Assembly (NCBI GenBank): GCA_013154145.1
Contig: JAADDC010000052.1
Span: forward strand, 1 to 5,936
Source of the DNA: Candidatus Iainarchaeum sp.
Lineage (GTDB): Archaea > Iainarchaeota > Iainarchaeia > JAADDC01
Length of the DNA stretch: 5,936 nucleotides
Reading direction: 5' to 3'
Part shown: one piece after another, positions 5,279 through 5,936 of the stretch
Layout: every line of letters begins with the position of its first letter
How positions within the stretch are numbered: the first letter of the stretch is position 1
Program-made: the position numbers and the translations under genes
The notes under the pieces: generated by a model
Databases searched by the model: none
Seen by the model: the letters and a program-made list of their open reading frames with translations, nothing else
What the model was told of the DNA's origin: nothing

Positions 5279-5311
5279 CAGCCCTTTATTCCTTTCCCCT
5301 CTTTTTCCTCC
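5279..5311 (+). promoter_or_regulatory. Pyrimidine-rich spacer between gdhA and the transporter: possible T-rich terminator and TATA box
   Basis: Most of this 33-base spacer is pyrimidine (CCTTTCCCCTCTTTTTCCTC), which could end gdhA transcription. TTTATT at 5285-5290 is TATA-like and 27 bases from GTG 5312, so the transporter could have its own leaderless transcript. Operon readthrough is equally possible. Confidence 0.3.
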
Positions 5312-5936
5312 GTGAAGCGCAGGGACGTCTACCTGCTGGGAATCACGTCCATGATCAACGACGCCTCCAGTGAAGGCGTCTACACACTGCTCCCTCTGCT
5401 TCTAAAGGATCCCTTCCTCGTGGGCGTCGTGGGGGGCATATTCAACGGTCTGGCCTACATGATCAAGCCCCTCTCGGGTTATCTCTCTGATCGTTGGGGG
5501 AGGGCCAAGCCCCTGATAGCCTTCGGATACGTAATCTCCTCACTCGCGCGGACGCTCATAGCATTCCTCCCAAAACTGCTCGTTCCTCTGGCGGTGATCG
5601 TTGACCGCATAGGAAAGGGCATAAGGGACGCCCCCAGGGACGCACTCCTCTCCCTTTTTCCCCGGAGAGGGTGGGCCTTTGGCCTCCACAGGGCCCTGGA
5701 CACCACGGGAGCCATCATCGGCGTGCTGCTGGCCACCACCCTCATCTCCGTTCTCTCCCTCGACACGAGGGAGGCCATCCTTTACCTCGGACTGCTGGGC
5801 TTCCTGGCCCTGCTTCCCCTGCTTTTCATCGAGGAGCCGCGGCGTCACAGGATAAACAAGAACCTTAGGGAGTCCATAAGAGAAAGCAGGGAGGAGCTGG
5901 GCTTCACCTTCTGGATAACCGTGATGGTGGGGCTCT
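5312..5936 (+). CDS. Major facilitator superfamily transporter (partial, N-terminal half)
   Basis: The frame from GTG 5312 stays open to the window edge, giving 208 residues of an integral membrane transporter whose 3' end lies outside. Hydrophobic segments appear at about 23-31, 36-56, 67-95, 132-150 and 155-173, followed by a charged cytoplasmic loop (174-195) typical of the centre of these 12-helix proteins. GYLSDRWGR (56-64) is the superfamily's motif between helices 2 and 3. RIGKGIRDAPRDALL (99-113) and HRALDTTGAIIG (126-137) are the conserved segments of the drug/metal-efflux-like branch that carries GKGIR-PRDAL. The substrate cannot be told from this half. No earlier start exists: going upstream the same frame meets only the gdhA stop codon. 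The next methionine codon is at 5351 (residue 14), too late to keep the N-terminus. It follows gdhA by 33 bases on the same strand. Confidence 0.9.
   Translation, partial: MKRRDVYLLGITSMINDASSEGVYTLLPLLLKDPFLVGVVGGIFNGLAYMIKPLSGYLSDRWGRAKPLIAFGYVISSLARTLIAFLPKLLVPLAVIVDRIGKGIRDAPRDALLSLFPRRGWAFGLHRALDTTGAIIGVLLATTLISVLSLDTREAILYLGLLGFLALLPLLFIEEPRRHRINKNLRESIRESREELGFTFWITVMVGL

Noticed and set aside
5276..5314. Possible gdhA-transporter fusion by readthrough of TGA 5276-5278
   Set aside because: The two genes share a frame with no further stop between, but the spacer is a pyrimidine run with no recoding signal. Both proteins look complete at this junction, so the shared frame is a one-in-three coincidence.

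Overview
The window looks like hyperthermophilic archaeal DNA. The evidence is archaeal TATA boxes about 30 bases ahead of several start codons, an intron-free tRNA-Ser gene without an encoded CCA, heavy use of AGG (Arg) and ATA (Ile) codons, GGTGA-type ribosome binding sites, and protein families typical of archaea. Several promoters sit so close to their start codons that the mRNAs should be leaderless or nearly so. I cannot name the genus from the sequence alone.

Layout. On the minus strand, read right to left, a compact three-gene cluster covers about 41-3312: a flavoprotein of the sulfide:quinone oxidoreductase / flavocytochrome c class (3312-2206), a phosphomannomutase/phosphoglucomutase (2177-930) and a nucleotidyltransferase-fold protein (907-41). 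Gaps are 28 and 22 bases, but each downstream gene also has a possible TATA box of its own. A divergent promoter region (3313-3436) separates this cluster from an AT-rich segment (about 42% GC against about 60% in the glutamate dehydrogenase gene). That segment holds a DUF433 antitoxin gene and the overlapping 5' part of a DUF5615 PIN-like toxin gene. The toxin is cut off at about 3765-3785, where GC-rich DNA begins. Next come two strong GC-rich hairpins (3821-3869) that can fold into a three-way junction, then a minus-strand tRNA-Ser(CGA) gene (3889-3972). A second divergent promoter region leads to plus-strand glutamate dehydrogenase (4064-5278) and, 33 bases later, a major facilitator superfamily transporter that runs off the window end (5312-5936).

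How the parts may work together. The flavoprotein cluster and glutamate dehydrogenase are probably ordinary chromosomal metabolic genes. Their promoters share a 13-base palindromic motif, TTAACNGCGTTAA, between the TATA box and the predicted transcription start, so one repressor might control both. The toxin-antitoxin remnant looks like a decayed acquired module beside a tRNA gene. I see no complete mobile element, CRISPR array or clear new multi-gene system. The most unusual points are the shared palindrome, the structured element behind the tRNA, and the single-cysteine sulfide:quinone reductase-like protein.
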